The notes beneath the pieces were generated by a model. The model ran no database searches and was not told where the DNA came from. It saw nothing but the letters and a program-made list of their open reading frames with translations. From assembly GCA_024741835.1 (NCBI GenBank), contig JAENRP010000173.1, forward strand, positions 11,528-66,692: a stretch of DNA of 55,165 nt, written 5' to 3'. The DNA is from Diplocarpon mali. Its lineage: Eukaryota > Ascomycota > Leotiomycetes > Helotiales > Drepanopezizaceae. Positions 1 to 13,200 of the stretch are shown here, in pieces (the stretch's first letter is position 1; the number at the start of each line of letters is the position of its first letter). The translations under genes and the position numbers were made by a program.

Positions 1-3000
1 CGGGGTTTCTCTTTGGCAGCGGCCCTGATTGGCTGGTTTGTAGAGATATGTGGACTCGTCTTGCTTCTGCGCCCAGCACACGCTGGCCAATTGGGGCTGT
101 CTTGGTACTGCGGTAGATGCACAACCAGGGCGCTTATCAGCTGGAAGCTTCGTCGGTATACTACCGAGTACCTAGGGAGGTATAGGCATTTAGCTGTGTA
201 CTTAGTATGCTCTGTACCTCAGGTGGGTAGACCGGTATGCGACACGCTTCCATCTTCGAATGAGATGACGCGAGTTGCCACCATCAGAGCCCTCAGAGAA
301 CAAGCTTCCCAGCCCGCGCTCCCCTGCGAACATGTGGAGTTCTGGCTTGAACCCGGAGAATGGACTCAGGGGAGGCAGCAGCAGCAGCACATGGATGCAG
401 CACATACGAGCCGCACAAACAGGCAGTTTGTTGTACGGAGCTGGTACTCGACTCTCGAACCATGGACTATCAGAGACGCCAGAGTACCACAGTCAAGCAC
501 AATAGGCACCCACTTGCTCCGGAACCTAATTCCCGTCTCGCTATCGTGCATAGCGAATCTGGTAGCCGTCTCGTCCCCCGGTTTGCGTGACCTCAAGACG
601 GATGCGAAAAACAATTTGCATTTCCAAGAGGGTGACCTCGCAACCCCATGACTCTCTATCATACTGCCAATGTGCTTTCGTGGCCTTCGTCTGGTCCCCC
701 AGGAGGGAAAAAATGTGACACATCTGAGCCTCAAAGTTTGGGATTATTCATTTCGGGAGTTGAGATGGTTGCCTCAATTTTTGGATGCTGTCTTGAAAAT
801 CCCCGATGTCTGCTGGTGGAGTCTGCAGGAAGACGCATCCAAGAATAGCCTTCCAATCCAGACCCATGCTTGCTCGACGCAACGGGTCTTTTCGTTTAGA
901 TCGTACGACGCGCAGTGAGTCGATGGTTCGCAGTGAGAGCTTGAAAAGGAGGGCTTGCTGTGAAGGCTTTCTGAGGGGTCATCGTGTAAATCTAATGGGA
1001 AACGCTGAGATGGCTGTGCTTTCCCATATCAATGATTGAAGGCAGGCTTGACCACCGGAAGGCGAAACAGGAGGAGAGGATACTGACACTACCTCTGCCT
1101 TGGGACACGTGAAATGATGCTGTGCTTGCTTCTCAGCTTCCTACTTCGTCTCTGCTTCGCGGCCCGGTGTGGGGTGCGAGTGCAAGCTCGCAGTGGCAAT
1201 TGTGCAACAGAAGCCGCGATCTACTTTCTCAAGAACGTCGTCCCCGGTGGGATATCGGAAATGCATCATGACGGGATATCAAACTCGCGGGTTTTGAGCG
1301 GCGATGAATTTGAGTCAGTGCCATCTGTGGAAGCTAACAACATCGTACCTAGATACCTGAAGCTTGGGCCACCCGCTCACGTCTGGGCACCGATTTCCAT
1401 TGATCACTTCATGTTCATTCGCCTACAAAACAAATGCACCCAGATTCGATACGATATTCGAACGTCAGCAACGACAAAGCTGCGGTCGCGCCTGAGATTT
1501 CGACGTCAGTATTGAACGATTATTATTCGCCGAACCTGAGCACGAGAAGCGAATACAAACTTCAAGATAGCTACTTTCAACTTGACGTCAAGTGCTAAAC
1601 CTGCAATCGAGGTTTGGTCCAAAAAATGCAAGATACCATGCTCCCGGGATCTGCCGCTAAACAGCAGTTGGCAAAACGTGGCAATAGTCATGAGTTTGCT
1701 TCCTACCCAGTGTCAAATATGCCGCGGCAAATCTTATCAATCTCCTGAAACGACCGTTCATGCTGGCAGACATTGACAGCGGCGCACAGGAAGATGGCAG
1801 TCAAGCCATAGTAATCCTGGAAGCACTACCATGATCCATATCAGATCATTGTTACCATAGTAGAATGTACTCTCCAATGTCGAGAACGATCTCATTATGA
1901 GCTGGGGCCGAGGTTCCTGCGGCCGGGAGACGAACTTGTCGAAATAAAGAAGAGTGTCGAAGCTCTGCGTGATACCGGACTGGCTAAGGAAACGATTGCC
2001 TGCGTTTCTAACGAGTTATGACCAGATTTTGTACAGAAGGGTGTTGATATCCCTCTTGCCTTTGTACACAAAAGGGACTCTGGGCACCCGAGGGACAAAC
2101 TTGGTTCCATCTTCTCCAAATGCAATGCTCGGGGCACTTGACAAGGATTGAGATCATTTAACTCAGAATCCAAAGGCAACTTCGACGAGCAGAGAATCCA
2201 AGTACAGGCTGTGCGTGAAACACCAGGCAGCAAGGGATTCGAATGGAATACACCAAGAGTTTGATTCATGGCCATAGCAGTATAAAACAGCCATGGTGCA
2301 GAAATGGTGCAGTAGTTACGAACCATCCACGATTTGGAGAGCAAGGAATTCCAGGGAACTGAAGGAGCAGTTATGTGATTTGGACAGCCAGCATTAGGTC
2401 AGGGAAGCCTGGTCTCGTTAGAATTCATTAGAGATAGCTGTGAGCTGGTCAATTGTGTTAGGAGACATCCCGCGGTGTGTGCACTACGTTTTCAGTAGAA
2501 TATCTGCAAATCTAATCTCCCAAAGTTCTATTTAAGCAGCTGTTCACTAAAAATGTCTAGCTTATGGATTAACGTAACATAAGACAGAGAAGTACAAGAT
2601 TTCCACTCTACTTGACATAAGATCGGTGAATCAAATATCCTAACCAGATTCATCACCAAGGCTCGCAGGGCCAAGAGCAAACCCCACGTGATTAACTTTA
2701 CTTGGCGCTTGCGACTCCTCGCCTCCCGAGCCTCGTCAGAACCAGCCTTCGCATCGCACGATCTAGACACCAAACCGAGGAGAATTATGCCTATTCACTC
2801 GAATACTGAAACACCTCGTCCTCTCTTTTAAAACCAAAGCTACTCGCACTTTCATTCCAGCCTGTATCATACCATCCATATCTGCCCTTCCTTGGTCGGT
2901 GCGGGGCTTACTGTTGACGGGCTCCGTCACATTGAGGCCACGAAGAACTGCAATACTCTAGAAGTGGTAGGGCAGGGGTCACAATCATCGTCTTGGGATT

Positions 3001-3098
3001 GATCTATCAACTTGCCGCGCCTCAGTTCACACCCGCGACGTCCGATAACATCCATTTCCAACGACACTATTTAATCCTGTCAAGGCCTTGTCGCAAAC
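1..3098. other. Left-end region without a supported gene
   Basis: I see no reading frame here with recognisable domains, spliceable exons or fungal coding character. The longest open frames (13-651 on plus, 1895-2344 on minus) have irregular composition and resemble nothing known to me. The last few hundred bases before 3099 are presumably the epsin promoter and 5' leader. Confidence 0.5.
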
Positions 3099-4911
3099 AT
3101 GTCAAAGGTTATCCGAAGCGTGAAGAATGTAACAAAGGGCTATTCTTCCGTCCAGGTGAAGGTCCGGAATGGTATGCACATGATGTTTGCATCCACAGGC
3201 TACGTCTAATTTCTCATAGCGACCAGCAATGATCCATGGGGGCCGACCGGGACGGAAATGAGCGAGATCGCCCAGATGACCTTCAACTCGTACGCAAAAA
3301 ACCTCGTTCGAATAGTAAAGATTTTAACAGGCATCCTAGGTCAAATGAGTTCTATGAGATCATGGATATGCTGGACAAACGATTGAATGACAAAGGAAAG
3401 AACTGGCGTCACGTATTGAAGGCTCTCAAGGTGCTTGATTACTGCCTTCACGAAGGTTCAGAATTAGTGGTCACTTGGGCACACAAAAATATTTACATCA
3501 TCAAGACATTGAGAGAATTTCAGTACATTGATGAGGATGGCCGGGATGTCGGGCAGAATGGTGGGACTTGATTCACGGAAAGGCCGTCGTGATATAGGCT
3601 AACCGGGCTGCAGTTCGAGTTTCCGCAAAAGAACTGACCTCCTTGATACAGGATGAAGAGAGACTACGTGCTGAGCGTAGCGACCGGAAGAACTGGAAGT
3701 CGAGAGTGACTGGTATTGATGAATTCCAACCCCAACACGAGCATTCGCAACGCCGACACGTACGTCCTCACCGAGTCCAGCGCGCCGACGAAGAAGATGC
3801 CGAGTACCAGCTGGCTCTTGAGGCCAGTAGGTACCAAGAGGAAGAAGATCGCAAGAAGCGACAGAGTCGAAATGGAGAGCCCGACGACGACGACCTTGCA
3901 AAGGCTATCAAGCTGAGCAAGGAGGAGGAGGAGCTGCGGAGACGAGAATTAGAGGAACAGAATGCAGCATCGCTGTTTGATGATGACCCTATTCAGACTG
4001 CTCAACCTACTGGGTTCAACCAGGGATACCAGCAACAGACACAGGTGGACTGGGCTGGCAATCCAATTGACCCAAATATGCAACAGCAGCAGACCGGCTA
4101 CATGGCCAACATGTATACTGGGGCCTATCAACAGCAACAGCCAACCGGTTACCAGAATGGATACCCGAACGGATTTGGAGCTCAACCAACTAATTTCGAT
4201 CCTTATGCACAACAACTGCCGCAGTTGCAGCCTCAACAAACAAGCTTTAACCCATATGGCCAGCAAAACCAGTTCCAGCAACAGCCCCAGCAGCAGCAGC
4301 AACCTGAGCTTCTCATCCCAGCCAATACCAATAATCCCTGGGCCACTAATTCCCAGCCAATGGCTATGAAGCCGACGCCAACTGGTTCAAACAATCCTTT
4401 CGCGACCAGCTTCGCTCGTCCTCAAACCGCTCAGCCCTCCAAGCCGTCTCTTGCCACCCTCCAAGAGCAGAAGACTGCTGCCTTCAATAGTAACTCCTAC
4501 AACCCGATCACATCATTCGAACCACCACCGAAGGAGCAGGATCCCCATCACGCTAAGCTCAACCAATTGCTCTCAAGTGGTGATGGCATGGACACATTTG
4601 GTAATACTGGCGAGATGAGAATCCCCGCACAGCACACGGCCCCTGGCACATTTGTAAACAGTGCCGGTGCAGGTCTCGGAAAGCTAACCAGTCAGAAAAC
4701 TGGAACCAACCCGTTTCTGCAAAGCCAATACACCGGGATGCCACAAACGCAATATGGTGCTCCAGGCCATCAGGTTCCAGCAGCTACTGGGCCAGCGGGA
4801 ATGTCGAATGGCTTCGGAGGTGGGTACGGTTCTCAGCAAAGTGCGAATCCCTTCGGCCAAAGACCGCAACAGAACAATGGACAGGGAGGAGGTGATTTGA
4901 TACAATTCTAG
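3099..4911 (+). CDS. ent1: Epsin (ENTH-domain endocytic adaptor, Ent1/Ent2 type)
   Basis: Clathrin adaptor that binds PtdIns(4,5)P2 and ubiquitylated cargo at endocytic sites. Exons: 3099-3171, 3220-3289, 3340-3560 and 3614-4911, giving 553 residues. Introns are 48, 50 and 53 bp, all GT-AG. The ENTH domain fills about residues 1-140: the basic amphipathic start MSKVIRSVKNVTKGYS is followed by a TSNDPWGPTGTEM segment and the core RLNDKGKNWRHVLKALKVLD. Two ubiquitin-interacting motifs follow, EYQLALEAS near residue 188 and LAKAIKLSKEEE near 215. The rest is Q/N/P-rich and disordered, with three EH-binding NPF motifs (near 382, 486 and 532). It ends in DLIQF, close to the clathrin box that ends yeast epsins. 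The start is fixed by the conserved ENTH N-terminus. Ent1 and Ent2 cannot be told apart here. Confidence 0.95.
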
Positions 4912-5406
4912 TGGTAATCTTCGTGGGGATAGACTTTTATGAGCCGCGAGCAGGAACCAACGTTTATTGGGGTTTGACCGAGAGGCAAGGGAATATATGT
5001 TCGCGAGACATTTGTTTTTCTGCAAGCATTCGCCGAAAGATACACTTCGTTGCAGGGAAGGATTTTGATGGCTAGCACTGACTCCTCATTTCGAGCAGAG
5101 CCTTGGTGTTCTTTTTTCTTGTTTTCTCAAAGGTAGAAGGAGAGGTGGATCAATTCACACAAGAGCTGCTGTCTTATGGTCAGGGAAGTGTCTTTGGCCT
5201 TCGTCCATGCCGTGATTAACTTGATTCATACACTAATGCTACGTCCATACTCGAGCGCCTGGACTCCACGCTCGAATCCAGGATGATACTCAAAAACATG
5301 CGGATAATGCCAGAATAAAGAACTTCCGCAAATAACGGCGAGACCCTCACAATAGGAGTTCATACCATAGTGCTTCCACTCCCAACATCGGGTCAAACAT
5401 GGCCAT
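4912..5406. other. Convergent 3' region between epsin and centrin
   Basis: The two genes end tail to tail about 0.5 kb apart. This stretch should hold both 3' UTRs. I see no reading frame or repeat in it. Confidence 0.6.
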
Positions 5407-6205
5407 TCAGCCCATGCAGATCCCCACAAACTCCTCTCTACCCACGCCTCCCTTTCCCTCCAGATCAAACTCCTCAATCATCGCCAACAACTCATCCTCC
5501 TCAAGCCCCTCGCCTAATTCACGCGCAACACGCCTCAGATCCTCCAGCGTAATCATGCCCTTGTCCTCGGTATCAAAGAGCGCAAAGGCCCTGAGTATCT
5601 CGTCCCTCGGGTCCCGCTCACTGATCAGCTTCGCGGCTATCGTCTGGAAAGCCTGCAGCGTGAGGACCAGGCGGCCTGGCGGGGTCGGGTCCTGGTAGTT
5701 GTGTGGCCGGGAGAGCTGGGAGGTAGGCTGATTCTGAAGATGTGGAGGGAGCGGCGTGGAGGGCGGGATGCCGTGCGTGGTGAGGAGGTTCAGGATTTCG
5801 GATTTCGGAAGGTCGAAGCCCAGGGCCTTGAGCGCGACTTTGAATTCGTGGTAGTCGATCCTCTGGTCTTTATCTAGGTCGAAGAGGGAGAACTGTGCAC
5901 ATCGCACACTGTTAGCGCCGATATCCCTCTGGTCGGAGGACTGTTTGGGGAGGGGAAGGGGAACGCACAGCTTCGTTTATCTCCTCCCTCTGCTCTTCCG
6001 ATACCTGCGGCGCGGGCCCAGCGGCTTCTCGTTGTGCGCGCTCGCGGTCTAGTCTCTCGCGCTCTAGTCGTCCTGTATCTCTCGTCGCGGGGTGCGCCGT
6101 GGCGCCGAAGGCATTATTGTTGTTGCTATTCCGCTCGGGGAGTTTGCCGTGCAGCGTTGAGGAGTAGGGTCTTTGTGAGAAGGAGGGGTGTGCTGCTGAG
6201 GCCAT
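5407..6205 (-). CDS. cdc31: Centrin (Cdc31-like EF-hand protein)
   Basis: Calcium-binding protein of the spindle pole body and the TREX-2 mRNA export complex. Exons on minus: 6205-5969 and 5892-5407, with a 76-bp GTGCGT...CAG intron, giving 240 residues. The intron joins EEINEA to FSLFDLDKDQRID, which is the centrin first EF-hand. That hand has a full set of ligands (D-x-D-x-D-x-x-x-D-x-x-E). The centrin signature FKVALKALGFDLPKSEI follows. The second hand is replaced by a Pro-rich insert of roughly 35 residues. Hands three (DTEDKGMITLED) and four (DLEGKGGVGREE) lack several acidic ligands. The N-terminal 75 residues are charged and disordered, longer than in yeast Cdc31. It is divergent from the Nup98-96 gene about 1 kb away; yeast Cdc31 also has a nuclear-pore-linked role, but the neighbourhood may be coincidence. 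Confidence 0.93.
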
Positions 6206-7252
6206 TGTTGCGCGGAGGTGCGCGGGGGGGGACCTTGGCGGTGTAGACGATTGGAGGTACCTCAGAGACAGAGATGAGCTGAGGAGAAATAGCTGTATTT
6301 TTTAGGCCGTGTTTACTATCGCTGTGTTTCTCAGGATTGGGGGGCTCTGGGTTGCAATTGAGTTGGAGATCCGCAGTGAGCGGATGCCCGACCTCGAGCG
6401 CGTCCACGAAATCTCGCGTCACTAGCGCGTCGAGGATGTGTTTGGTAGGATTTTGTTTCAGTTGTGCCATGCAATGGGCCAAGTTCAGTTCTCTTGTGCT
6501 GCAGGTAATGCCCAGCCACTGTAGGGTCGGCCAACTTGTCTCTTCGGTGGCTTTCTGGATCCCATCACCGTTGTCTCTTTGAGCCTGGGCTATTTCTGTA
6601 CATCCAACAGGATTCTGTCTTGTTGGCTTGCTCTTGTGCTATACCCTTCTGATAGCTCCTATGAAGCTTGGCTTGTGATCAACCACAGGCACTATAGCCA
6701 TGAACGCGCTGCAATGTAATGCGCAGCACAAATAATGATTCGGAAGAGTGAGGATACAAACAGCTTGTGGATATGAGTCTTGCTTCGAAACATGAGATCG
6801 CTCCGTAACCAACGGATTCCCCTAAGCAGCACATCCATTCATCCTCGGGCTCCATTGTACTCGAAAGATGCCGCAGAATCCGCTAGGCAGCAGTAAAATG
6901 TGTCATTCGGATCTTCCAAGAGCGATGATTGGCTGAGTGAGTAAAGCTTGGGTGAGTAGGCGAGAAGGTGTACTACAACATCCCATTGCGCTCACCCCAA
7001 ATATTTTCGCGGTCTCCAGCAAACTCCCCTTTGACCATTCTCCCCATCAATCTCATTTTGCCTCTTGACACAGATCGTTTTTGTTCCTCTTTAATCAATT
7101 CTAATGCTTGCCGCTCTCCGTCATCATTGTGCGCGGCCTTTCTTTTTCTGACCGCGACACCGCGTCTTCTCCTATCGATCTCCCCATATTGCGCTCATCG
7201 GCGCGAATTTACACTCTCAACCTTGCACTCAGATACCTCCCTTCCAAGCAGG
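6206..7252. promoter_or_regulatory. Divergent intergenic region, centrin and Nup98-96
   Basis: This 1.05-kb stretch lies between two start codons facing away from each other, so it should hold both promoters and 5' leaders. The 7000-7250 part is pyrimidine-rich on plus, as is common in fungal leaders. No specific factor site could be assigned. Confidence 0.5.
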
Positions 7253-10200
7253 ATGTCTTTCGGAGGAGGGTTTGGCGGCTTCGGCCAGAACAACAATACC
7301 CAGCAGAGCGGCTTCGGTGCGGGCGGGTTCGGGTCAAATAATAACACAACCAACACAGGTACGTTCGCAAATCCTTTCCCTGCTTGTATTCGACTCGGTG
7401 ATTCTCTCGCTTTGAAAGGCCCTTGATTCGGCGCGGAACAGTCGCTTACTCGAACCTTGTCTGCGCGCAATAGGCTTTGGCGGAACTGGAAACACAGGTT
7501 TCGGCAGCACAAATACTGGTGGTGGTGGGCTTTTTGGGGGCAGTGGCACTACTGGAACGACTGGTGCTTTTGGTTCCGGAGGTACGTCGAATTCTTGCTC
7601 TGGATCTTTCTGAAAGCGAACTTGCGTCGCACTGTTTCACCGTCCACATCAAAGCCTGGAGAACATCCAGATGCTCTCCATCCTTTTTGTCTCCAGCCCT
7701 CCTCGAACGTCCTGACAAAGATCATGGATCACCCAAATCATTCTCCAGCGGGAGATTTTGCAGTCCTTTTTTCAGCAGCAAAGACGATACACGAACAGAA
7801 GCTAATGTCGCGAAAAACAGGCTTTGGCAATAATACTACCAACAATGCATTTGGGGCGAAAACCGGTGGCTTTGGAGCTGCCGCATCGAGTGGAGGATTG
7901 TTCGGTGGGAGCAACACTGCTACCGCAGGAGGTTCTGGCTTTGGAGGTGGGTTCGGAGCAGCAAATACTACAGCCACATCCTCTCCGTTCGGCGGTGGTA
8001 ACACGACAGGTGGAGGATTATTCGGACAGAACAAGCCTGCCTTTGGTGCCGCTCCGGCAACCTCCAGTCCCTTTGGTGGCGGAACTACGAGCTCTCCCTT
8101 TGGGGGGGGTGCAGCGACTGGCGCATTTGGAACACCGGCATCAACTGCTCTAGCCAGCGCTGGTGCAGGAGAATGCCAGGGTACTGGAAGCGTTCCATTC
8201 CAGGCCTTTGTCGAGAAGGAACCAAACAACAATACCAATCAACAGAATGCTTATCAAAGTATTTGCTTCCAAGCCCCATATGCCAAGTTCTCACCCGAAG
8301 AGTTGCGATTGGCAGACTACGCACAGGGTAGAAGATATGGTAATGGCAACAATCAGACTGGAGCCTTTGGCGCAACCAACTTTGGCGGATTTGGAGCACA
8401 ACCTGCGGCATCGACTGGATTTGGCGCAGCCCAACCTGCAAATACTAACGCTTTCGGTGGAGGAGCTACCACAGGATTTGGTACAAGCCAACCTGCCTCG
8501 ACTGGCTTCGGAAATACGTCAACCAGTGGTGGTCTCTTCGGTGCAAAACCTGCAACAGGTGGCTTGTTCGGATCAACTCCTGCAGCTACAAATACTGGTG
8601 GTCTCTTCGGGGCACAGCCTGCGGCACAACAATCTGGAGGTCTTTTCGGAGCTGCACAGCCTGCGGCACAACCGGCCGGTGGCCTGTTCGGAAACAGCAC
8701 GGCTACCAAATCTCCCTTCAGCTTCGGGACCTCTCAGCCAGCAGCTACGGGAACAGGCTTTGGAACTTCTACAACAACAGGGGGCTTCGGAGGAAGTGGT
8801 ACTGGATTGTTTGGGAACACCAATACCCAACAAAGCAACTCTACTGGCTTTGGTGGGGCTGCTCAGCCAGCTACTGCTTCAAGCACTGGCTTTGGTGGGT
8901 TCGGTGGTAATAATGCCCAGCAGTCAGGAGGTCTTTTTGGCGCGAATAATCAATCAAAGCCTGCTTCTGGCGGCTTGTTTGGCTCTACTCCTGCAGCTAC
9001 CAACACTGGCAGTCTCTTTGGTAGTAGTCAACCCGCTGCCAACGCCAATCTGTTCGGTGGCTCGACTGCTACCCAAAATTCTGGAGGTCTTTTCGGCAAT
9101 AAGCCAGCCGCAACAGGTGGTCTTTTTGGAGGCGCACAACCGGCTAATACTAGTGGTGGTTCTCTATTTGGCGGAGGTTTTGGAAACACACAAAATCAGC
9201 CCCAACAAAATACCGGAGGACTGTTTGGCGCCACAAACAACAACCCACCAAAGCCCGGTGGTCTGTTTGGCAACACTGGAGCTCAGCAGCAGAACGGGGG
9301 TGGATTGTTTGGGAACACTGGTGCGCAACAAACCGGCGGCCTATTCGGCGGCTCGGTCAACAACACCCAGCCGCAACAGCAGCAGCAACCCCAAAATTCT
9401 CTTTTCGGTGGTGGCAATTCCATCTTCAACACTGCCCAGCCCAATCAACAGAGCAGCCAGTCTCTCACCGCTAGCATCAATGACAACACTGCATTCGGCT
9501 CCCCGTCTCTGTTCTCCGCCCTGGCCTCGACTCAGGTCAATAATCCTGGCCCTCTCGCCACTCCACTTTCAAGCAGCACTAGGACCAAGAAAAACGCCGC
9601 CCTGCCTATGTACAAGTTAAACTCAACACATACTTCACGTTTCTCTACACCCCAGAAGCGACCAGGCTTTGGCTTCTCCTACAGTAACTACAACTCACCG
9701 AGTAGCGCTTCTAGCACATCCAGCACACCCGGTACTTTTGGAGCCAGCCTACTCAGTACCGGAGGATTTGGTCGCAATCTTAATAAAAGCATGTCTACTA
9801 GTAGTCTTCGCCGAAGCTTCAACGCGGAAGACAGTATTCTGGCTCCAGGAGCTTTCTCTGCTAGCTCCAACAACAGACACTTTGGAAGCACTGGCAGTGT
9901 AAAGAAGCTTATTATCAGCAGAGGTCTTCGTCAAGATCTATTCTCCCCACCCGAAACCTCACCGGCTCAAAACGGTCTGCAAGGCATTATGAAGAAGAAA
10001 GTTTCCTTTGGCACTGATGCCAACGGAGCCGGCACTTCTAGCCCGTTGAAGCAAACCAGTAGCTTTGGCAGTACTTCGGATCCAGCTACCGCAAACGGCA
10101 GCAAGCAAATAGGTATCTCGAGTCCCGAGATGGAGCAGGTATCGAACCTCAGCACCCAATTGACTAGACTTCCAGAGGAGCAGTCAGCCTCTGCCAAGTC

Positions 10201-13200
10201 CGACACTAATGGCGATGAGGATGACATTGAAGTAGGAGACTACTGGATGAAGCCTTCGAAGCAGGAGATCGAGAACATGTCCCGTGAGCAGCGCCAGGCT
10301 GTCACTGGATTTACTGTGGGTCGCAAAGGTTGTGGCTACATTGTCTTTGAAAAGCCTGTCGATCTGACCAGCATCAACATCGATGCTATCTTTGGTGATA
10401 TCGTCCTCTGGGAACTTCGCAGAGCTACAGTGTACCCAGACGCCGCTAAGAAGCCACCAGTAGGGAAGGGACTGAATGTCTACTCGACGATCTACCTGGA
10501 GAATTCTTGGCCTCGCGGCAAGCATGTCCATGATCCGAAAGCCTTGAAAAAGCACATCAATCGTCTCAAGAATGTTGTTGACACAAATTTCGTCAATTAC
10601 GACAAGGATACTGGAATATGGAGCTTCACAGTCGACCACTATACCACCTACGGATTCCCAGAAGATGACGACGACGGGACTGACGCTGCAAGCGAGTTTG
10701 GGCATAGTACAATGAGTGCTCCGCCAGAAACCCCCACTCCAAAGCCCAGAACCCCAAAAACCGCCAACCTCGATCAATCATTCGCTTCCGATTCCCAGAT
10801 GACACATACCGAATCTGATCCCGAAGATACTTTTCAGTTCAGGAAGAAGAAGGCTCTGCCCGGTGCTTTTGATGATCAAGAGACGTACGATGATAAAGGT
10901 GTGGACAGTGAGAACGACGAGCGAAACGAAGAGGATTCTTTTTTAGATGAGCGCTCCGTGGGTTCGCAGTCTGAAAACGGCGTCGAAGACCTAATGGATC
11001 AAGACGACGTCTTCCAGGACGGCGAATCTGTCAGCATTGTGGATGAAGAGATGGCGGGCTCTCATCACGGGGCTGACAATACCGCGGAGCAAGAAACCTC
11101 GCAGGTTGAAAGTGAGCATATGGGCACTGCGATTGAGACTCATGGTGCGGTTTTGAGGGCCAGACAGAGAGCGCTCAAGGCTTCGGAGACTCCTCTCAAG
11201 CGAAAGTTTGCTCCTGGCGATGACTGGGCAAATACTTTACAGGCTACAGTTAGCCCCAAGAAGCAGGACCGAGCTTTGCTCAAGAGTTTGATCGATATCC
11301 ATGCTCAGGAGCAACCATTCGACGCAGCACCAGTGCCGATGCCGCGCAGGGTTGTCTCAGATGGGCGTGGTTTTGCTAATGGCATGGAGCTGCACAACTC
11401 ACTATTCCCCAAAATGCGCAGTCCAGTCAAGGCTTCAAATACTTCTGCAGAGCCAAAGGGATTTGAGGTTTGTTATCCCCCTCTTTAGTTTTTATTCGGA
11501 ATACTATGACTTGGCCGGCTTGTGCGCCACCTCGTCTACCCAGCTGAATATATTGGAAATGTACTAAATTATTTTTGTTTTAGTGGCCATATGTCAAGAG
11601 ATCCAAAACCGGTTACCACGACAAGTCCAAAATGGAAGAGGTTGAACGCGCTTTCCACGACTCCTTAAAGCCTCAATGGGGCCCTGGTGGTACATTGGTC
11701 TACGCCGCTCCGACAAATTCGAAGTCCTTCGGAAGATCGTCTCGTCGCGCTCGAGAGAGAGATGGGTTGCTTACTATACAGAAAGGTGGCATTGTGTCAG
11801 AGCATCGAGATATCCGATTTGCCAAATTCTCGAATGAAGTGAGTGCTCCTTTCCCAGAATTCTCCTTGCCAGAAGCTAATTTGGAACAGGCATCCGCCGT
11901 CTTGCTAAAGAGGCACAAAGAAATTGCCCAGTTCGATGAAAAGAATGGTATTCCCTTTGCTCGTCTCCCTCGTGGTTTTTCATTCGGCGATTTCTTCGAC
12001 GATGACGATGCTTCCAACCCTGCTGCTGCGCATGAAAAATTAGTCTGGCAACTTGCGAGTGTACTCTTTGACAGCTTCGAAGCTCCAGAAAACCTTCGGC
12101 GAATTCCAGATATCGAACAGCGCCTACGAAAAGATCGATTATCAGCATTCTGGGAGAGGCTGGTTGACGACTCAACGTCCAAGCATGTTGCACTTGCCAA
12201 GTCCAATGAGGAGAAAGCTATTGCATTCTTGTCAGGTCACAAGATCCCAGAAGCTTGCGGACAGCTTGTCAGCAGCGGCGACTTTCACCTGGCCACGCTT
12301 GTTGCCCTTATTGGAAGCAAGGACAGCATGAGAAAGGATATTCGAAAACAAATTGAAGACTGGCAAAAGACTCAGATGCTCAGTGAATTCAGCCAGCCTA
12401 TCCGAGCAGTCTATGAACTCCTTGCCGGGAATGTCTGTATTTGCGCAGGCTCGAAGGGCGAAAACCCAAGCTTTGTCATCTCCAAGCGCTTTGGACTTGA
12501 TTGGAGGCAGGCTTTCGGGCTAAGACTTTGGTACTGCATCTCGTCGAAGGAGCCTATCGAAGCTGCCGTCGAAGCTTTTGCAACAGATCTTGATCAGGAC
12601 AAGGAAACCACTATACCTCAGGCTTGGTACGTGGAGCAAAAGGTACCTACACTGTGGAACGACCAGAGTATTCAGCAGCGTCAGGATCTGCTCTGGGGTC
12701 TGCTGATGCTCTACACCTCCCCGGGTTCTAATATTGAAGATATACTTCAGCCCGAGAACTCACAGCTATCGCCTTTGGACACCCGCCTTTCGTGGCAACT
12801 TGGCCGAGCACTTACTTCGGCCGAACACCTCGAATTCTCTGATCAGAGTGGCGAAATTTCCGACCGTATGACCCTTGATTTCGCTGCTCAATTGACCAAT
12901 GAAGGCAGCTGGTTGGATGCCGTCTTTGTCTTGCTTCACCTATCATCTGACTATGCCAGAGAAAAGTCTATTCAAAATCATCTTGCACAACACGCTGGGC
13001 TCATTGGCCCGGAAGACGATCAGAGCTTTGTCACATTGACGCGGGTATTCCGCATTCCAGCAGCCTGGATCTGGGAGGCAAAGGCTCTTTTCATGCGAAG
13101 TGTGGAGAGAAATCCAACTGGCGAAGTCGAATGCCTGATCAAAGCCGGCTCTTTCAACGAAGCCCACCGCACCTTTGCCAGAGAGGTCGCACCCAGGGCC

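Noticed and set aside
13..651. 212-codon open frame at the left edge (+)
   Set aside because: No domain, signal peptide logic or codon pattern; several other frames are also open here, so chance is more likely.
1895..2344. 149-codon open frame (-)
   Set aside because: Irregular composition and no recognisable family or splice partners.
5265..5285. tRNA B-box-like CTCGAATCC (also near 26234)
   Set aside because: No matching A box, anticodon arm or acceptor stem around either site.
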